DNA of 32,266 nt from Bacteroidia bacterium. GTDB taxonomy: Bacteria; Bacteroidota; Bacteroidia; Chitinophagales; Chitinophagaceae. The translations under genes were made by a program, and so were the position numbers. The notes beneath the pieces were generated by a model. That model made no database searches. It was not told the DNA's origin and saw only the letters and a program-made list of their open reading frames with translations. Positions 30,721-32,266 of this stretch are shown here, one piece after another. Position 1 is the first letter of the stretch; every line of letters begins with the position of its first letter. The DNA lies in NCBI GenBank assembly GCA_030426665.1, contig JAUHYD010000026.1, positions 1-32,266 on the forward strand. The letters are read 5' to 3'.

Positions 30721-32266
30721 ATGAGACACACCAATTACACAAAACTTTTTAGTTGCCTTATCGTGTTGTTTTGCTTGCATCTTTCAGCGGGTGCACAAGT
30801 GACAACATTTGATTTCAATGGTACCACCGGTTTCGGTGGTGCAGGTATAAATGGCAGCGCTCAAACCTATGTTGTACCAGCAGGTGTTACAAAGATCGCC
30901 GTAGATATGACGGGCGGAAAGGGCGGATGGCCATGTTGCTCCTGGTCATCATCCGGGTCGGGTGGTCCTATTGCAAAAGGTGGTAGGGTACAGTGTACGC
31001 TTAATGTAACGCCGGGTGAAACCTTATATATATTTGTCGGCGGTGCCGGAGCAGATAACTATAATACCGGAACGCAGTGTCCGGGTGGCTGGAATGGTGG
31101 AGGAGTCGGCGGAGCCGTAGGTTCTGCATTTTGTGCCGCTGGTGGTGGTGCTACAGATATTCGTACCTCTGCAACGGGGGCGTACGCTTCCAGTGTAATC
31201 GCGGTTGCCGGTGGCGGCGGCGGTGGCGGTGACTTCGGGCCTGTCGGTGGTGCCGGCGGAGGTTTAACCGGAGCTACCGGAGAAAGAACTACAGGGTCTA
31301 CTTCGGGTGGATCTTGTGGTGGTGGTCAAACTGGTCCTGCTTGTACAACCGGAAACGGATTGGGTACTCAGGGTCAGGGAGGCTCGTGTGTTTGTTATTC
31401 AGCCGGCGGCGGTGGCGGCGGCTGGTGGGGTGGAAATGGTGGTGTTGTGAACAATGGTGCCGGTGGTGGTGGGTCCTCTTATCCCGCAGGACCGAACTCT
31501 CGTGTTACAGCGATTACTCACACTCAGGGATATTCAGGTGCTGATGGAAATGGTCAGGTTGTTATTACTGAGTTGTGTACCAATCCTCCTGCAAATACGG
31601 GTGGAACAGATAAGTTGTGTTCCGGAGCTGTAACAACATTTGCTAATTCTGAAGGTGGTGGAACCTGGGTTAGTAGTGATCCTTCTATAGCATCGGTGGC
31701 TAGTACAACCGGAGTTGTAACCGGAGTTGGTGCCGGTGTTGCTGAAATCTCTTATGTAGTAGGTGGTGGTTGTTATGCTAACTCTACTGTTACGGTTGAT
31801 TTGGCTCCGTCGGTATCGGGAATAACAACGAATGCGCCATTGTGTGCCGGAAATACATTAACATTAGAAGGTGATGCACCTGCAAACGTGACTGATTTTT
31901 CATGGGCGGGTCCTGCGTCTATTACCGGTGCCACAACAGCTTCTGCGTCGGTTCCGGATATAACAACAGCCGGTTTGGGTACTTACTCATTAACCGTTAG
32001 TAATGGTGTAGGATTAGGTTGTGTGCAGACATATACAACGCTAGCGACGATATTAGCGTCTCCCGGATCCAATGTGGGAACAGCAAGTATTTGTGAAAGT
32101 TTCACCAGTTCATTCCTTAACTCAGTATCCGGTGGTACGTGGAGCAGTACAAGTCCATCTGTAGCCCCTGTAAGCACAACCGGTGTTGTGACAGCGGCAT
32201 CTGCAGGTACTTCTACATTATCTTATACATTATCTTCAGGTTGTGCTGCTACCACTGTAATTACAG
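30721..32266 (+). CDS. Secreted protein with ALK/LTK-type glycine-rich domain and Ig-like domains (3' truncated by window edge)
   Basis: The open frame starts at ATG 30721 and is still open at the last base (515 codons seen). A signal peptide ends SAGAQ at residue 26. Residues about 28-286 are a glycine-rich domain: an entry strand QTYVVPAGVTKIAVDMTGGK, a GGGATDIR motif, VIAVAGGGGGGG near 159-170, GGAGGG, then GGGGGGWWGGNGGV near 229-242 and GAGGGGSSYPAG near 247-257. This layout matches the glycine-rich family PF12810 named after ALK/LTK receptors and also found in bacteria. Ig-like domains follow at about 287-361 (GGGTWVSSDPSIASV...TTGVVTGV), a PKD/Ig-like one at 362-447, and another from 448. 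Exported; surface adhesion or biofilm role is inferred. The C-terminus lies outside the window. Confidence 0.9.
   Translation, partial: MRHTNYTKLFSCLIVLFCLHLSAGAQVTTFDFNGTTGFGGAGINGSAQTYVVPAGVTKIAVDMTGGKGGWPCCSWSSSGSGGPIAKGGRVQCTLNVTPGETLYIFVGGAGADNYNTGTQCPGGWNGGGVGGAVGSAFCAAGGGATDIRTSATGAYASSVIAVAGGGGGGGDFGPVGGAGGGLTGATGERTTGSTSGGSCGGGQTGPACTTGNGLGTQGQGGSCVCYSAGGGGGGWWGGNGGVVNNGAGGGGSSYPAGPNSRVTAITHTQGYSGADGNGQVVITELCTNPPANTGGTDKLCSGAVTTFANSEGGGTWVSSDPSIASVASTTGVVTGVGAGVAEISYVVGGGCYANSTVTVDLAPSVSGITTNAPLCAGNTLTLEGDAPANVTDFSWAGPASITGATTASASVPDITTAGLGTYSLTVSNGVGLGCVQTYTTLATILASPGSNVGTASICESFTSSFLNSVSGGTWSSTSPSVAPVSTTGVVTAASAGTSTLSYTLSSGCAATTVIT

Overview
The window comes from a Bacteroidota chromosome, most likely a Chitinophagales/Chitinophagaceae-like lineage (inferred). 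Supporting signs are -7 boxes of the Bacteroidota type TAnnTTTG (with a matching -33 TTTG before rpsL and the cold-shock gene), few Shine-Dalgarno sequences, many exported proteins whose signal peptides end in ...AQ, very large secreted proteins built from Ig-like repeats, a TonB-dependent receptor and the order acpP-fabF-rnc. No tRNA, rRNA, CRISPR array, transposase or phage gene was seen.

Layout: (1) 1-2935, minus strand, is a huge secreted protein that runs off the left edge: signal peptide, about seven SBBP-type beta-propeller repeats, a jelly-roll-like region, then 71-residue Ig-like repeats arranged as a 426-bp dimer. (2) 3287-10401, plus strand, is an envelope block: a lipoprotein, a periplasmic alpha/beta-hydrolase, a small membrane-anchored protein, a heme-type TonB-dependent receptor and a BNR/Asp-box propeller protein. 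(3) 10468-14054 is housekeeping: cold-shock protein (minus), purA, an extreme Lys/Asp block protein and pabB. (4) 14166-20069 holds an outer-membrane protein, then on the minus strand an M1 aminopeptidase and a GtrA-type membrane protein, then a di-heme peroxidase lipoprotein with a beta-barrel partner. (5) 20126-26593, plus strand: rlmN, a membrane-anchored conserved protein, two tandem YD-repeat exported paralogs, acpP-fabF-rnc, and a DUF922-like putative metalloprotease. (6) 26645-28811, minus strand: tonB-like gene followed by folC. (7) 29091-29993: rpsL-rpsG closed by a strong terminator, with no fusA. (8) 30721 to the right edge: a secreted protein with an ALK/LTK-type glycine-rich domain followed by Ig-like domains.

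How they fit together: most of the window is cell-envelope and secretion biology. The TonB-like protein could energise the receptor, although no ExbB/ExbD is present here. The core-metabolism genes (purA, pabB, folC, acpP-fabF, rnc, rlmN, rpsL-rpsG) are ordinary. I do not see a coherent undescribed multi-gene system. The most unusual material is the two edge-truncated modular surface proteins, the Lys/Asp polyampholyte, the YD-repeat pair, a D-to-N change at a catalytic metal-ligand position of RNase III, and a promoter that directly abuts the rlmN start codon.
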